DNA of 64,000 nucleotides. Origin: Panacagrimonas sp963975245. Its GTDB lineage: Bacteria > Pseudomonadota > Gammaproteobacteria > Nevskiales > Nevskiaceae. This document shows positions 31,439-40,253 of this stretch, piece by piece; position 1 is the stretch's first letter; the number at the start of each line of letters is the position of its first letter. The notes beneath the pieces were generated by a model. The model had not been told where the DNA came from. It made no database searches and saw only the letters and a list, made by a program, of their open reading frames with translations. Made by a program: the position numbers and the translations under genes. Location: positions 248,001 to 312,000 of the forward strand of contig CAXBFJ010000003.1 in NCBI GenBank assembly GCA_963975245.1, written 5' to 3'.

Positions 31439-33979
31439 TCAGAATTCAGTCCACTGATCGCCACCGGCATCGGAGTGTTCCGCGCCTGGCCTCGACTTGC
31501 CGTTTCCATTCAGATAGGCGACGCCATTTGCTCCCGGCTTGCTTTTGGCTGGAGCAGGTGACGAAGGCTTGGCCGAACGTACCGGGGCATTGCGCACAGG
31601 CTGTGGGGCTGCCTCAATCAGCCTTTGGCCGAATTCTTCCTGCGCGCTTGCCACTAGCCTGAAGCGTGAAACAGAACTGGAAAGTCCAACCGTCTGGTCT
31701 TCCAGAGAACGCGCCGCCGCAGATGCCTGTTCCACCAAGGCCGCATTCTGCTGCGTCGTCTCATCCATCTGCGTGATGGTTTGATTGACCTGCTCAATAC
31801 CCTGGCTTTGCTCCTGCGAGGCCGCAGAAATCTCCGCCATGATGTCGGTCACGCGTTTCACGCTGGTAACGATTTCCTCCATGGTGGCCCCGGCTTGATC
31901 AACAAGCTTGGCGCCGTTGCCGACTTTTTCGACCGAATCGCCAATCAGCGTCTTGATCTCCTTGGCCGCCCCTGCACTACGCTGCGCCAGGCTGCGTACC
32001 TCAGCAGCTACAACCGCGAAACCACGTCCCTGTTCGCCGGCACGAGCTGCCTCGACAGCGGCATTCAAGGCCAGGATATTGGTCTGGAACGCAATCCCGT
32101 CAATCACACTGATGATGTCTACAATTTTCTTGCTCGACTCGTTGATCGCGCTCATGGTGGTGACAACCTCGTTGACCACCTGCCCGCCCTTGCGCGCCAC
32201 ATCAGAGGCTCCGCTCGCAAGCTGGTTGGCCTGCTGAGCATTCTCGGCGTTCTGTTTCACCGTGCTGGTCAGCTCTTCCATGGAAGAGGCGGTTTCTTCC
32301 AGCGAGGCGGCCTGCTGCTCAGTACGTCCGGATAGATCGGTGTTGCCCGCCGAGATTTCCTTTGCAGCCGTACTGATGGTTTCAGTTGCGGTCTTGATCT
32401 GTGAAATGATCTCGGTGAGTTGGCGCACCGTGGTGTTGGCATCGTCCTTGAGCTGGCCAAAGGTTCCGCTGTATTCGGCGGTAATGGTTTCGGTCAGGTC
32501 GCCCTGGGCCAGGGCCCCGAGTACGCGAACCACCTCATTCAAACCTACCTCACTGGTTTCCAGCAGCGAGTTCACGTTCTCGGCCAGAAGCTTGAAGAAA
32601 CCGTCCTTGCCTTCCAGCGAAATTCTCTGGGTGAAATCCCCATTGGCGGCGGCACCCACGATGGTACCGATCTCGTTCTCGACAGCGACTTCTGCCGTTC
32701 GATTCTTCCATTCCACGACCGTTCCCAGCCGATCGCCACTGTCGTTGACGATGGGGCTGGCGATCAGTCCGAATGTAAGCTCACCTACCTTGATCTCAGT
32801 ACGATAGGAGCTGCGCAGGGCCGACAGCATGTTCTGCTGATGCGCCGGATTCTTGTGAAAGACATCGATGTTCTCGCCCATCAGCTTCCTGGCATCAAAA
32901 TGCGGCAACGCCTTTCGCAGTTCGACCTCTGCACTGGTCAGCATCTCTGATACCGCTTTATTCATGTAAATGATCTCACGATCATTATTGGCAATCATCA
33001 CATTGCCAGAGACATTATCCAGGGCATTCTTGATCCGCAGATTCTCATCTGCGAGCCTGCGTTCTTCTGCTTGTCGATCTTCCTCGGCCTTCCTTGCTGC
33101 TAGTTCAGCCGTCATGTCCTTCCATTCCACGACATAGCCGAGACGCTCGCCGCTTTGCGCATCAATCGGATTCAGCAGCAGCGAAAAGGTTCGCCCTCCA
33201 AGGGACAGTCTTGCCTTGTGGGTTGTCTGCAATTCAGCGAGCAGCTTTCTCTGATAGGAGGGCTGCTTGTGAAAGGTATCGATGTTTGTCCCGACCACGG
33301 ACGATGCCGAAAAGCTGGGCACATCCTTCTTGATATCGGATTCTGCCAACGCCAGCATCTTCTTGATGGAGGCATTGACGTAGACCACATTGAGGTCAAC
33401 ATCAGCCACCATGACGTTGGTGTCCACCACATCCAGACCCAGCATCAGGCGTTCGTTAACCCTCGCGATTCGCCTCTGCTCTGTGACGTCGGTTGCGTAT
33501 TTGACGACCTTGAACACCTCTCCGTTCTTGTCGAAGATCGGGTTGTAGCTCGCCTGAATCCAGACCTCCCTGCCCGCCTTGGCAATCCGCTTGTACTGAC
33601 CTGCGTCGTACTCACCTCGACCAAGCTTCTTCCAGAAGGCTGCATACTCGGCACTGTCACGATGCGACGCGTCGACGAACATGGAATGATGCTGACCCTG
33701 AACCTCCTCCAGCGTGTAACCCATCGCCCCGAGAAAGTTTTCATTTGCGGTGATGATCTTGCCGTCCAGGGTGAATTCAATGACCGCCTGGGCTTTGTGT
33801 ATGGCAGCGATCTGCCCCTCGAGATTGGCACGTTCCAGTTCAGCAGCCTTCGCCTTGCTGGCGACAGTCTTGGGAATGGAATCACGCCGTATCAGCGGCG
33901 CTGGCCTTGCTTTCTTGGTCTGCCCACGGGCTTTGCTGGTGCTTGAGGCTGAAGTCTTTTTTGCAGATTTGGCGTTCAT
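31439..33979 (-). CDS. Cytosolic chemoreceptor with three PAS domains and CheR-docking tail
   Basis: An 846-residue chemoreceptor without membrane helices. Residues 1-45 are very basic (13 Lys/Arg, one acidic). PAS1 (about 55-170) is followed by two similar PAS repeats (about 180-300 and 310-428; FHKQPSYQRKLL versus FHKNPAHQQNML), tandem HAMP-like units (about 435-530) and the signalling domain with the tip IDGIAFQTNILALNAAVEAARAGEQ-type sequence near 655. The last five residues are QWTEF, fitting the xWxxF pentapeptide that tethers CheR in E. coli receptors. PAS domains suggest redox, energy or small-ligand sensing. Heme or flavin binding cannot be judged. Confidence 0.93.
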   Translation of the reverse strand: MNAKSAKKTSASSTSKARGQTKKARPAPLIRRDSIPKTVASKAKAAELERANLEGQIAAIHKAQAVIEFTLDGKIITANENFLGAMGYTLEEVQGQHHSMFVDASHRDSAEYAAFWKKLGRGEYDAGQYKRIAKAGREVWIQASYNPIFDKNGEVFKVVKYATDVTEQRRIARVNERLMLGLDVVDTNVMVADVDLNVVYVNASIKKMLALAESDIKKDVPSFSASSVVGTNIDTFHKQPSYQRKLLAELQTTHKARLSLGGRTFSLLLNPIDAQSGERLGYVVEWKDMTAELAARKAEEDRQAEERRLADENLRIKNALDNVSGNVMIANNDREIIYMNKAVSEMLTSAEVELRKALPHFDARKLMGENIDVFHKNPAHQQNMLSALRSSYRTEIKVGELTFGLIASPIVNDSGDRLGTVVEWKNRTAEVAVENEIGTIVGAAANGDFTQRISLEGKDGFFKLLAENVNSLLETSEVGLNEVVRVLGALAQGDLTETITAEYSGTFGQLKDDANTTVRQLTEIISQIKTATETISTAAKEISAGNTDLSGRTEQQAASLEETASSMEELTSTVKQNAENAQQANQLASGASDVARKGGQVVNEVVTTMSAINESSKKIVDIISVIDGIAFQTNILALNAAVEAARAGEQGRGFAVVAAEVRSLAQRSAGAAKEIKTLIGDSVEKVGNGAKLVDQAGATMEEIVTSVKRVTDIMAEISAASQEQSQGIEQVNQTITQMDETTQQNAALVEQASAAARSLEDQTVGLSSSVSRFRLVASAQEEFGQRLIEAAPQPVRNAPVRSAKPSSPAPAKSKPGANGVAYLNGNGKSRPGAEHSDAGGDQWTEF

Positions 33980-33991
33980 CGAATTCCTGCC

Positions 33992-34279
33992 TTATGAGTA
34001 AGGGTTAGGGTGAGCAGCACATTTCGCTGCGGCGGTCCGGACGTGGTTTTCAGTCTTTGCTTCTCGACTTCCACCACCCTGTTGCACGATGCGAAGCAGC
34101 GCATAGGCGCCCAAAGCTCCCAGCGCGAAAGCCACTAACAGGAGCAGGCTCAGAACCTGAGATCCAAGCGCGCCGTGACCATGGGCAAAGCAGGCTGCGG
34201 CCACCATCGCGGGCAGCCCCAGCAGCAAACGGGAACAGTTTCGTAGCACGGATTCCGCAGATTCTGATGTGCTTTTCAT
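33992..34279 (-). CDS. Small two-helix membrane protein in the chemotaxis operon
   Basis: A 95-residue protein with two predicted membrane helices (about residues 18-38 and 44-66) and a basic, hydrophilic C-terminal end. The ATG at 34279 is chosen because a strong GGAGG ribosome binding site lies eight bases before it. It ends 12 bases before the large chemoreceptor start, so the two are probably co-translated. I do not recognise a family. A membrane anchor or partner for the otherwise cytosolic receptor is possible but unproven. Confidence 0.65.
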   Translation of the reverse strand: MKSTSESAESVLRNCSRLLLGLPAMVAAACFAHGHGALGSQVLSLLLLVAFALGALGAYALLRIVQQGGGSREAKTENHVRTAAAKCAAHPNPYS

Positions 34280-34354
34280 TGAGCATCCTCCAGTGTGAAT
34301 TTTCAGAGCGTGTGTATTGATCGGGACTTGAAAGGAATGACTTTGGCCATGCAA

Positions 34355-34504
34355 CTAAGCGATGTGCGCTGACAGGACTGACGCAAGCATGGGTGGATAA
34401 ACAGGAATCTTCTTGTCGTCGTGGTTGTGCGGCCGCCGTTGTCTGGCCTCATTCAACAGAACGCTTTGCATTGCAGTGGTCGGATGGTCAATACGAGGCT
34501 TCAT
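34355..34504 (-). CDS. Small 49-residue protein between cheW and the membrane protein
   Basis: Translation from the ATG at 34504 gives 49 residues (start MKPRIDHPTTAM, end SVLSAHIA) with a stop at 34355. A canonical AGGAG ribosome binding site lies eight bases upstream, in the 23-base gap after cheW. The protein is basic in its middle (RQRRPHNHDDKK) with no membrane helix. It is on the operon strand. No family is recognised and conservation is untested, so it is a candidate gene. Confidence 0.5.
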   Translation of the reverse strand: MKPRIDHPTTAMQSVLLNEARQRRPHNHDDKKIPVYPPMLASVLSAHIA

Positions 34505-34527
34505 TTAAGTTCTCCTTTGCAATGCGC

Positions 34528-35043
34528 TTACTGCAGCGTCTGGGTAGCCGAGTCCATGAGCGCCATATCTGCGCCAGACATCAGCCTTTCGATATCCAGC
34601 AGAATCAGCATTCGCTCGTCTAGCGCTCCGATGCCGGTGATGTAGCGAACGTTCACCGCGCTACCAAACTCGGGAGCAGGTCGAATCTGTTCAGGCGTCA
34701 GTTGCATGACGTCCGACACCCCATCTACCACCATGCCGACCACGCGGTTGGCAATGTTGAGAATGATCATCACGGTAAACTCGTCGTACTCGGCCTTGCC
34801 GAGCTTGAACTTGATGCGCATGTCGACGACCGGAACAATCGTGCCGCGAAGATTGATGACGCCCTTTATGAAGTCCGGCGCGTCAGGGATGCGAGTCATG
34901 GTGTCGTAGCCGCGAATTTCCTGGACCTTGAGAATGTCGACGCCATACTCCTCCTCGCCCAGCGTGAAGGTGAGGAATTCATTCGGCGTAGTCGGCGTGG
35001 AGCGTGCCTGTCCAGGATCAGTGTCGTTTTCTGCGATGCTCAT
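34528..35043 (-). CDS. cheW: Chemotaxis coupling protein CheW
   Basis: A 171-residue CheW (SH3-like adaptor) that links receptors with CheA. Family features: FTLGEEEYGVDILKVQEIRGY near residue 24, DAPDFIKGVINLRGTIVPVVDMRIKF, and VVDGVSDVMQLTPEQI. The start at 35043 is taken as the first ATG giving the normal N-terminus. It directly follows the CheA gene at 35063 and should belong with it and the large receptor. It is the only plain CheW in the window, so it may also serve the flagellar-cluster CheA. Confidence 0.93.
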   Translation of the reverse strand: MSIAENDTDPGQARSTPTTPNEFLTFTLGEEEYGVDILKVQEIRGYDTMTRIPDAPDFIKGVINLRGTIVPVVDMRIKFKLGKAEYDEFTVMIILNIANRVVGMVVDGVSDVMQLTPEQIRPAPEFGSAVNVRYITGIGALDERMLILLDIERLMSGADMALMDSATQTLQ

Positions 35044-35062
35044 GGGATGACCTCGTCTGGGT

Positions 35063-37081
35063 TCAGGCTGCAAGTGCCTGTGAAGATGGGGGCTGGCTGA
35101 GCAGCCGGATGATCGAGGTCACGTCGAGAATCAGGGACACGCGCCCGTCACCGAGAATGGTGGCGCCTGATACGCCGCGAACACGTCGATAGTTCGCTTC
35201 CAGGCTCTTGATCACCACCTGTTGCTGACCGACCAGCTCGTCAACCTGCACGGCTAGCTTGCGTCCCTCGGATTCAACGATGACCACGATCGCCTCATGT
35301 GGCGAACGGCTATTGCCACCGACCGAGAACCACTGGCGAAGATCAACCAGTGGCAGATACTCATTGCGCACACGAACCAGCCTGCCTGCATCCGCTATGG
35401 TCTTGATGTCCTTCTCCAGCGGTTGCAGGGATTCAATCACCGAGGCCAGTGGCAGGATGTAGATGTTGTCGGAAACGCCGACGGACATGCCGTCCAGAAT
35501 GGCCAGAGTCAAGGGCAAACGAATCAGTACGGTGGTGCCCTTGCCCGTGCTGGAACTGAGTTCAAGAGAACCGCCCAGGGCCTGGATGTTCTTCTTCACC
35601 ACGTCCATGCCGACGCCACGCCCGGAAACATCCGACAGCTTTTCGGCTGTGGATAGACCGGGAAGAAAGACCAGCGGCCAGACCTCACTGTCAGGCGCTT
35701 CGTCAGAAATCTCGATGCCTTGCTGGCGCGCCTTTGCAAGCAGCTTCTCGCGGTTCAGTCCTCTGCCGTCGTCCTTGACGACCAGCAGAATGTGACCACC
35801 CTGCTGCGAGGCATCAATACTGATGGTGCCCGTCTCAGGTTTGCCTGCCGCCTTGCGCTCCTGAGCGGTTTCAAGACCATGGTCCAGACTGTTGCGGACA
35901 AGGTGGGTCAAGGGATCAACGATTCGCTCAATCACCCCTTTGTCGAGTTCAGTGGTCTCACCGCTGGTCAGGAGTTGCACCGACTTGCCCAGCTTCGCGG
36001 CGGTATCGCGCACCACTCTCGGAAAGCGGCTGAACACCATGCCTGCTGGCAGCATGCGCACCGCCATCACTGCCTCTTGCAGATCGCGAGTATTGCGCTC
36101 GAACTGTGCAAGACCGGCGACGAGCTTTTCATGCGCAACAGGATCGAGCTCGTTCCCGTGTTGCGCGAGCATGGCCTGGGTGATCACAAGCTCCCCGACC
36201 AAATTGATCAGTGCATCAACCTTTTCAATGGATACTCGAATCGAAGCCGCATCAGCACTGGCACCTGCCGGCGTCACAACCGGCTTCAAGCCTGGAGCTG
36301 AAGTCTGTGCAGCTTTGTCTTCGACAGCTTCCGGGCTGCTTGAAGAATCAGGTAACTCCCGGATATCGAGTTCACATTCATCCTCGACCCAGGCAAAAAT
36401 TTCTTTTACTTCGGCCTCGGTCGCATCTCCATCCAGCTCAATGGTCCAGCCCATATAGGCCGTGTCCGGCTCAAGCGATGCCAATGGCGGAATGCGTCCG
36501 GTATCGGCTTCTACTGTGATGTGACCCATTTCCGCCAACTCGCGGAGAATCCTCAAGGGTTCGTTACCGGTCCGCAACAGGTCCGAACCCGGCGCGAATC
36601 TGATCGCCCAGCGCTTCCCGCCGCGGCATGACCTGGCATCAGCGATGTCGGATGATGCCGCCGCGCGAGGCAGCTCTGTATCCGACAACAGCACGTCCAG
36701 ACGCTGCTTGAGTGCTTCGATGGCAACCGCGTCGAAACTGCGCTTGTGTTGTCGTGCATCCAGCAGAGCACGCAGCACATCAACCGATTCCAGCAGAACA
36801 TCGGTTTCCTGGCGTCGAACCGGCCTGCGCCCGGCTCGCATCTCATCAAGCAGGGTTTCCAGGGCATGGGTCAGGTCTGCCAGCTCCGTGAACCCGAATG
36901 TTGATGAGCCGCCCTTGATGGAATGCGCCGCACGAAAAATGGTATTGACCACCTCCAGATCGATCGCCTCGCCTTCTGCAATCTGATCGAGGGACAGCAG
37001 GCCCACTTCCATCTGCTCACAGCCTTCGCGGCTTTCTTCAAAGAAAGTAGCGTGAAATCGTTCGAGGTCGATGGTGCTCAT
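35063..37081 (-). CDS. cheA: Chemotaxis histidine kinase CheA (second system)
   Basis: A 672-residue CheA. P1/Hpt domain with phospho-histidine in FRAAHSIKGGSSTFGF (about residue 48), a P2-like region (about 190-265), P3 dimerisation helices (VEKVDALINLVGELVITQA-like, about 293-345), P4 kinase (NSLDHGLE, VKDDGRGLN, GRGVGMDVVKKN) and P5 CheW-like regulatory domain (to 672). It phosphorylates CheY and CheB on receptor signal. The adjacent genes are a CheY and a STAS protein upstream and CheW downstream, marking a module distinct from the flagellar CheA at 41005. Confidence 0.94.
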   Translation of the reverse strand: MSTIDLERFHATFFEESREGCEQMEVGLLSLDQIAEGEAIDLEVVNTIFRAAHSIKGGSSTFGFTELADLTHALETLLDEMRAGRRPVRRQETDVLLESVDVLRALLDARQHKRSFDAVAIEALKQRLDVLLSDTELPRAAASSDIADARSCRGGKRWAIRFAPGSDLLRTGNEPLRILRELAEMGHITVEADTGRIPPLASLEPDTAYMGWTIELDGDATEAEVKEIFAWVEDECELDIRELPDSSSSPEAVEDKAAQTSAPGLKPVVTPAGASADAASIRVSIEKVDALINLVGELVITQAMLAQHGNELDPVAHEKLVAGLAQFERNTRDLQEAVMAVRMLPAGMVFSRFPRVVRDTAAKLGKSVQLLTSGETTELDKGVIERIVDPLTHLVRNSLDHGLETAQERKAAGKPETGTISIDASQQGGHILLVVKDDGRGLNREKLLAKARQQGIEISDEAPDSEVWPLVFLPGLSTAEKLSDVSGRGVGMDVVKKNIQALGGSLELSSSTGKGTTVLIRLPLTLAILDGMSVGVSDNIYILPLASVIESLQPLEKDIKTIADAGRLVRVRNEYLPLVDLRQWFSVGGNSRSPHEAIVVIVESEGRKLAVQVDELVGQQQVVIKSLEANYRRVRGVSGATILGDGRVSLILDVTSIIRLLSQPPSSQALAA

Positions 37082-37085
37082 GGGA

Positions 37086-37448
37086 TTAGCTGAGCACTCT
37101 CTTGATAGTGGCCACCAACTGATCCGGATCAAACGGCTTGACCAGCCAACCCGTAGCCCCGGCGGCCTTGCCTTCAGCCTTCCGGTCCGCCGTGGACTCG
37201 GTGGTCAGCATCAGCATCGGTGTGTACTTGTAGTCCGGCAGCTCACGCAGAGAACGGATCAGCTGGATGCCATCCATTCGCGGCATGTTGACGTCCGCCA
37301 GAACCAGGTTGAACTGCTTTCCCTGCGCTTTTTCGAGTGCGTCTACGCCGTCTTCTGCTTCTGTGACATCGAAGCCGGCCGACTTGAGCGTGAAAACCAC
37401 CATTTCACGCATGGACGCAGAGTCATCTACTGTGAGTACCGTTGACAT
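37086..37448 (-). CDS. CheY-like single-domain response regulator (second system)
   Basis: A 120-residue stand-alone receiver domain: VLTVDDSASMREM with the acidic pair, phospho-acceptor Asp in VLADVNMPRMDG (about residue 53), Thr-containing LMLTTES, and Lys in WLVKPFD. It has no output domain and is expected to be phosphorylated by the CheA gene that follows five bases later. It could bind FliM directly or act as a phosphate sink for the other CheY. A separate canonical CheY is at 43392. Confidence 0.92.
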   Translation of the reverse strand: MSTVLTVDDSASMREMVVFTLKSAGFDVTEAEDGVDALEKAQGKQFNLVLADVNMPRMDGIQLIRSLRELPDYKYTPMLMLTTESTADRKAEGKAAGATGWLVKPFDPDQLVATIKRVLS

Positions 37449-37454
37449 CCCTTT

Positions 37455-37784
37455 TTACTCCGGAGTGTTGATGGCGATCTTGCGTGTGACGCCCAACAGG
37501 CTGGCGGCACTGATCAGGGCATCGGACACCTCTGCCCATCGGGTTTTCCGGCCCTGTTGTTCGCGTTGGGTGAAGAACGCAACCAGCATTTGAACCGCTG
37601 GTGTATCGATATGTTCGAGTTCGCTGGCATCCAGATCGACGGCATCGAGATGCTCCGCCGAGATCAAGGTCTCATGCAATGCATGCGCTTCGCAGATTGA
37701 CAATCTGCCGGCCAGCCTCAAGGTGCTGGTGGCCTCTGGTACGTCTTCGGATTGACTTGAGAGTGATGACACTGGCTGCTCCAT
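37455..37784 (-). CDS. STAS-domain protein in the chemotaxis operon
   Basis: A 109-residue single STAS domain (SpoIIAA/anti-sigma-antagonist fold): STLRLAGRLSICEAHALHETL, then AVDLDASELEHIDTPAVQMLVAF, where the Ser/Asp position after the DASELE strand is the usual phospho-switch region (here Asp-Thr). It sits six bases before cheY and is presumably co-expressed. STAS proteins are seen in some chemosensory operons, where they may form a branch via a partner kinase; no partner kinase is present here. Function unassigned beyond the fold. Confidence 0.85.
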   Translation of the reverse strand: MEQPVSSLSSQSEDVPEATSTLRLAGRLSICEAHALHETLISAEHLDAVDLDASELEHIDTPAVQMLVAFFTQREQQGRKTRWAEVSDALISAASLLGVTRKIAINTPE

Positions 37785-37826
37785 GCTTGCGGCAAGTTCC
37801 TGTCGTCTTGCATGGATTCAGGCAAA

Positions 37827-38492
37827 TCACGTTCCCGTCTGGTGTTGGCTCCGTCTGCTTGAAGATGCAGAAAACAAGCTGTTTTCCAGCATTTGGATGT
37901 CGACGAGAAGAATGAACCGCCCCTGATGGCGACTGAGACCACCGATGAACGGTCGAGCAGCACCGACGTTCGGCGGCGCGGCGGAATTTTCTTGCTGCGC
38001 ATCAATGATGCTGCCGATAGCGTCAACACAAAGTGCCATTCCATCGTTCAGCACAATCAGGACGTCGCAATTTTGACTCGGCAAGCCCAGCACGCTGCGA
38101 AGATCAATAACCGTGACGATATCGCCACGCATGTTCACTACGCCGGGGCAGTTTTCCGGCGCGCCGGGTACTGGCGTGACATCTGGCATGGGCAGTACTT
38201 CCTTGACCTGCACAATGGGCAGGCCATAGCACTGGCCCGCTAACTCGAAGCTCACATAGCGATCAGCAGGCGTCGTCAGGGCTTCGGGCTGGTCCGGCAA
38301 TTGCTGCGCAGCCTGCAGCTTCTCCTGCAGTGACTGCGCTGCATTCATCAATGATGGAGCGGTCACCGCTGGCACGTCGCCCGGCAATTTTGGGCCTATC
38401 GGTGCCGTCGGAGAAGACGGCTGCTGGGCAGACGGCGCATCGCCGGATTCGAGCAGCATGTCCCGGACGTAGTCATTGAGATTTTCATTCAT
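37827..38492 (-). CDS. ParP-like CheW-domain protein with N-terminal extension
   Basis: A 221-residue protein with a Pro/Ala-rich N-terminal extension (about 1-80; MNENLNDYVRDMLLES start) and a C-terminal CheW-like domain (about 85-215; YVSFELAGQCYGLPIVQVKEVLPM, CPGVVNMRGDIVTVIDLR). Its place right after a ParA-type gene in the flagellar/chemotaxis cluster matches ParP of Vibrio and the homologous gene of Pseudomonas, which links CheA arrays to ParC at the cell pole. It overlaps the ParC gene by four bases. The ParP name is by context and architecture. Confidence 0.78.
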   Translation of the reverse strand: MNENLNDYVRDMLLESGDAPSAQQPSSPTAPIGPKLPGDVPAVTAPSLMNAAQSLQEKLQAAQQLPDQPEALTTPADRYVSFELAGQCYGLPIVQVKEVLPMPDVTPVPGAPENCPGVVNMRGDIVTVIDLRSVLGLPSQNCDVLIVLNDGMALCVDAIGSIIDAQQENSAAPPNVGAARPFIGGLSRHQGRFILLVDIQMLENSLFSASSSRRSQHQTGT

Positions 38493-39265
38493 GCGAAATT
38501 ACTCCCTGCGCCCGGCATTGGCAGCGTCCTGGTCAGTGTCTGGAACAGTCGCCAGTACGCACCGGCCGCGCGTATCTGCTGGTCTTCCAGAGGCAGGATC
38601 TCGCCCCTACGACTCGCATCACATAGACGTGTGTCGATCGGCACCAGGTCATCCCAAAGCAAGCCAGAAAACTCGGCGCGCATCCGTTCGAGCGTTTCAC
38701 GCGCGGATCGCGTTCTGCAATCGTGCAAGGTTGCGACCATCAGTCGAGGAACAGGATCTGCCCCGGCCGACTCCAGCATTTGCAGCGTTCGCAGCAACCG
38801 CCGCACACCGTGAACCGCCAGGGGTTCTGTCTGCGCGGGAATGATCAGCTGATTCGCACAAGCCAGTGCATTGATGAGAAGGGTTCCCAGGCTCGGCGGC
38901 GTATCAATGATCACGCGGTCATAGCGGCCTTGCCACGATGCGATTGCCCGGCGAAGCATCAAACCCTGCCCCTTCGCAGGTGCCTGTCGCTCGAGCGTCG
39001 CCAGGCCCGCACTACCCACAAAAATATCCAGGCCTTCGTACCTGGAGCCCACCGGCAATGCACCCGCCTCATTCATCATCAGGCTGATGCTGCAATGCTT
39101 GTCCGCACAATCCTCAACACCGAGATAGTGACTGGCTGAAGCCTGCGGATCGAGATCAATGAAGAGCACCCGCATGCCACTGCCAGCAGATAATCCGGCC
39201 AGCGACAGGGCCGTGGTGGTCTTTGCAACACCGCCCTTCTGATTCGCCACGACCCAGGTCTGCAT
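38489..39265 (-). CDS. ParC-like ParA-family ATPase (chemotaxis array placement)
   Basis: A 258-residue ParA/Soj-type ATPase. The deviant Walker A KGGVAKTTT is at about residues 10-18 (with Ala in place of the common Gly), VLFIDLDPQASASHYLG follows, and VIIDTPPSLG is the Walker B'-like region. The position between motD and a ParP-like CheW gene matches ParC, which places chemotaxis arrays at the pole. It overlaps motD by one base. Plasmid or chromosome partition is less likely since no parB is present. Confidence 0.88.
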   Translation of the reverse strand: MQTWVVANQKGGVAKTTTALSLAGLSAGSGMRVLFIDLDPQASASHYLGVEDCADKHCSISLMMNEAGALPVGSRYEGLDIFVGSAGLATLERQAPAKGQGLMLRRAIASWQGRYDRVIIDTPPSLGTLLINALACANQLIIPAQTEPLAVHGVRRLLRTLQMLESAGADPVPRLMVATLHDCRTRSARETLERMRAEFSGLLWDDLVPIDTRLCDASRRGEILPLEDQQIRAAGAYWRLFQTLTRTLPMPGAGSNFA

Positions 39266-40245
39266 CAGGCACCTCCATCCGGAAGACTCTGCGCAAGCGA
39301 ATGAGGTGCCATCGTAATGGTCTCGCTGCCGGGCGGCACTTGTGGAGCCGGTCCCGGCGTTCTCAGATCCGGCAGCTTGTCTGCCATCTCACTGGTACCC
39401 AGTACGACGATCGTGACCCGCCGGTTCTCATTGCGGCCTTCTGCTGTCTGGTTGTCCGCGATCGGCCATAGTTCGCCAAGACCCACAATGGTCAATCGGC
39501 GTGGTTCGATTCCACTTTCGATCAGGCGCCTGACCACGCTGGCAGCGCGAGATGCCGACAATTCCCAATTCGAAGGAAAGCGCTGGGTTGAGATGGGCTG
39601 ATCATCTGTGTGCCCCTCTATGCGCATGCCGTTGGGAAACTGCGCCAGTACCTGAGCGATCAGGTCTATCGTTGCATAGGCTTGCGAAACAAGATCGGCC
39701 TGACCGCTTCGGAACAGGATATCCGAGCGCACTTCCAGTTCCAGCCAGAATTCCTTGTTGCGAACCTTGACCATGTCCGCATCGATCAGCTGCTTCAGCG
39801 CCTGAGCAATCTCCTCACCCATTCGAATGAGCTGGATACGTGCCACCTTCTCGGCCTGGGTTCGCGCTTCATGAAGTCGCCCTCCACCGGGTCGCGGAGG
39901 CAACTTACTCACCAGCTTGGACGGTATGTGCGAGGGATGCGACAAGTCCCGCGTCGTGCCACCAATGGACTGATCGACCTGCTCGGACTTGTTGAGGCTA
40001 ATGCTCTGATCAGAGTTGGATCCGCGTTGCCGGTGCTGCCCCACCTGAATCGGTTTGAGCGACTTCGGTGGACCACCAAAAGCCTGCGACATGGCGTCAG
40101 ACATCACGCGATACTTGCCCTCGTTGATGGAGGAGATCGCATAAAGCACAACAAAAAAGGCCAGAAGCAAGGTGACCAGGTCGCCGTAGGGAATAGCCCA
40201 GGCTTCGTGGTTAATGTGATCCTCATGGGGCTTCTTGCGGGCCAT
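39265..40245 (-). CDS. motD: Flagellar stator protein MotD (MotB-like)
   Basis: A 326-residue stator B subunit. One membrane helix near the N-terminus (about residues 17-40, WAIPYGDLVTLLLAFFVVLYAIS) holds the proton-binding Asp. A long linker (45-175) precedes the OmpA-like peptidoglycan-binding domain (about 185-290; MRIEGHTDDQPIS, NWELSASRAASVVRRL, ENRRVTIVV). It pairs with MotC of the next gene upstream to power rotation. The MotC/MotD naming follows the Pseudomonas cluster that has the same neighbours. Confidence 0.93.
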   Translation of the reverse strand: MARKKPHEDHINHEAWAIPYGDLVTLLLAFFVVLYAISSINEGKYRVMSDAMSQAFGGPPKSLKPIQVGQHRQRGSNSDQSISLNKSEQVDQSIGGTTRDLSHPSHIPSKLVSKLPPRPGGGRLHEARTQAEKVARIQLIRMGEEIAQALKQLIDADMVKVRNKEFWLELEVRSDILFRSGQADLVSQAYATIDLIAQVLAQFPNGMRIEGHTDDQPISTQRFPSNWELSASRAASVVRRLIESGIEPRRLTIVGLGELWPIADNQTAEGRNENRRVTIVVLGTSEMADKLPDLRTPGPAPQVPPGSETITMAPHSLAQSLPDGGA

Positions 40246-40253
40246 GGAGCGTC

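Noticed and set aside
31781..33946. Long plus-strand open frames opposite the large chemoreceptor
   Set aside because: They mirror the codon structure of the receptor gene and have low-complexity Ser-rich translations typical of antisense frames.
38489..39265. Chromosome or plasmid partition ParA and a nearby origin
   Set aside because: The gene lies between motD and a CheW-type gene in a chemotaxis operon, with no parB or parS-like repeats; array placement fits better.
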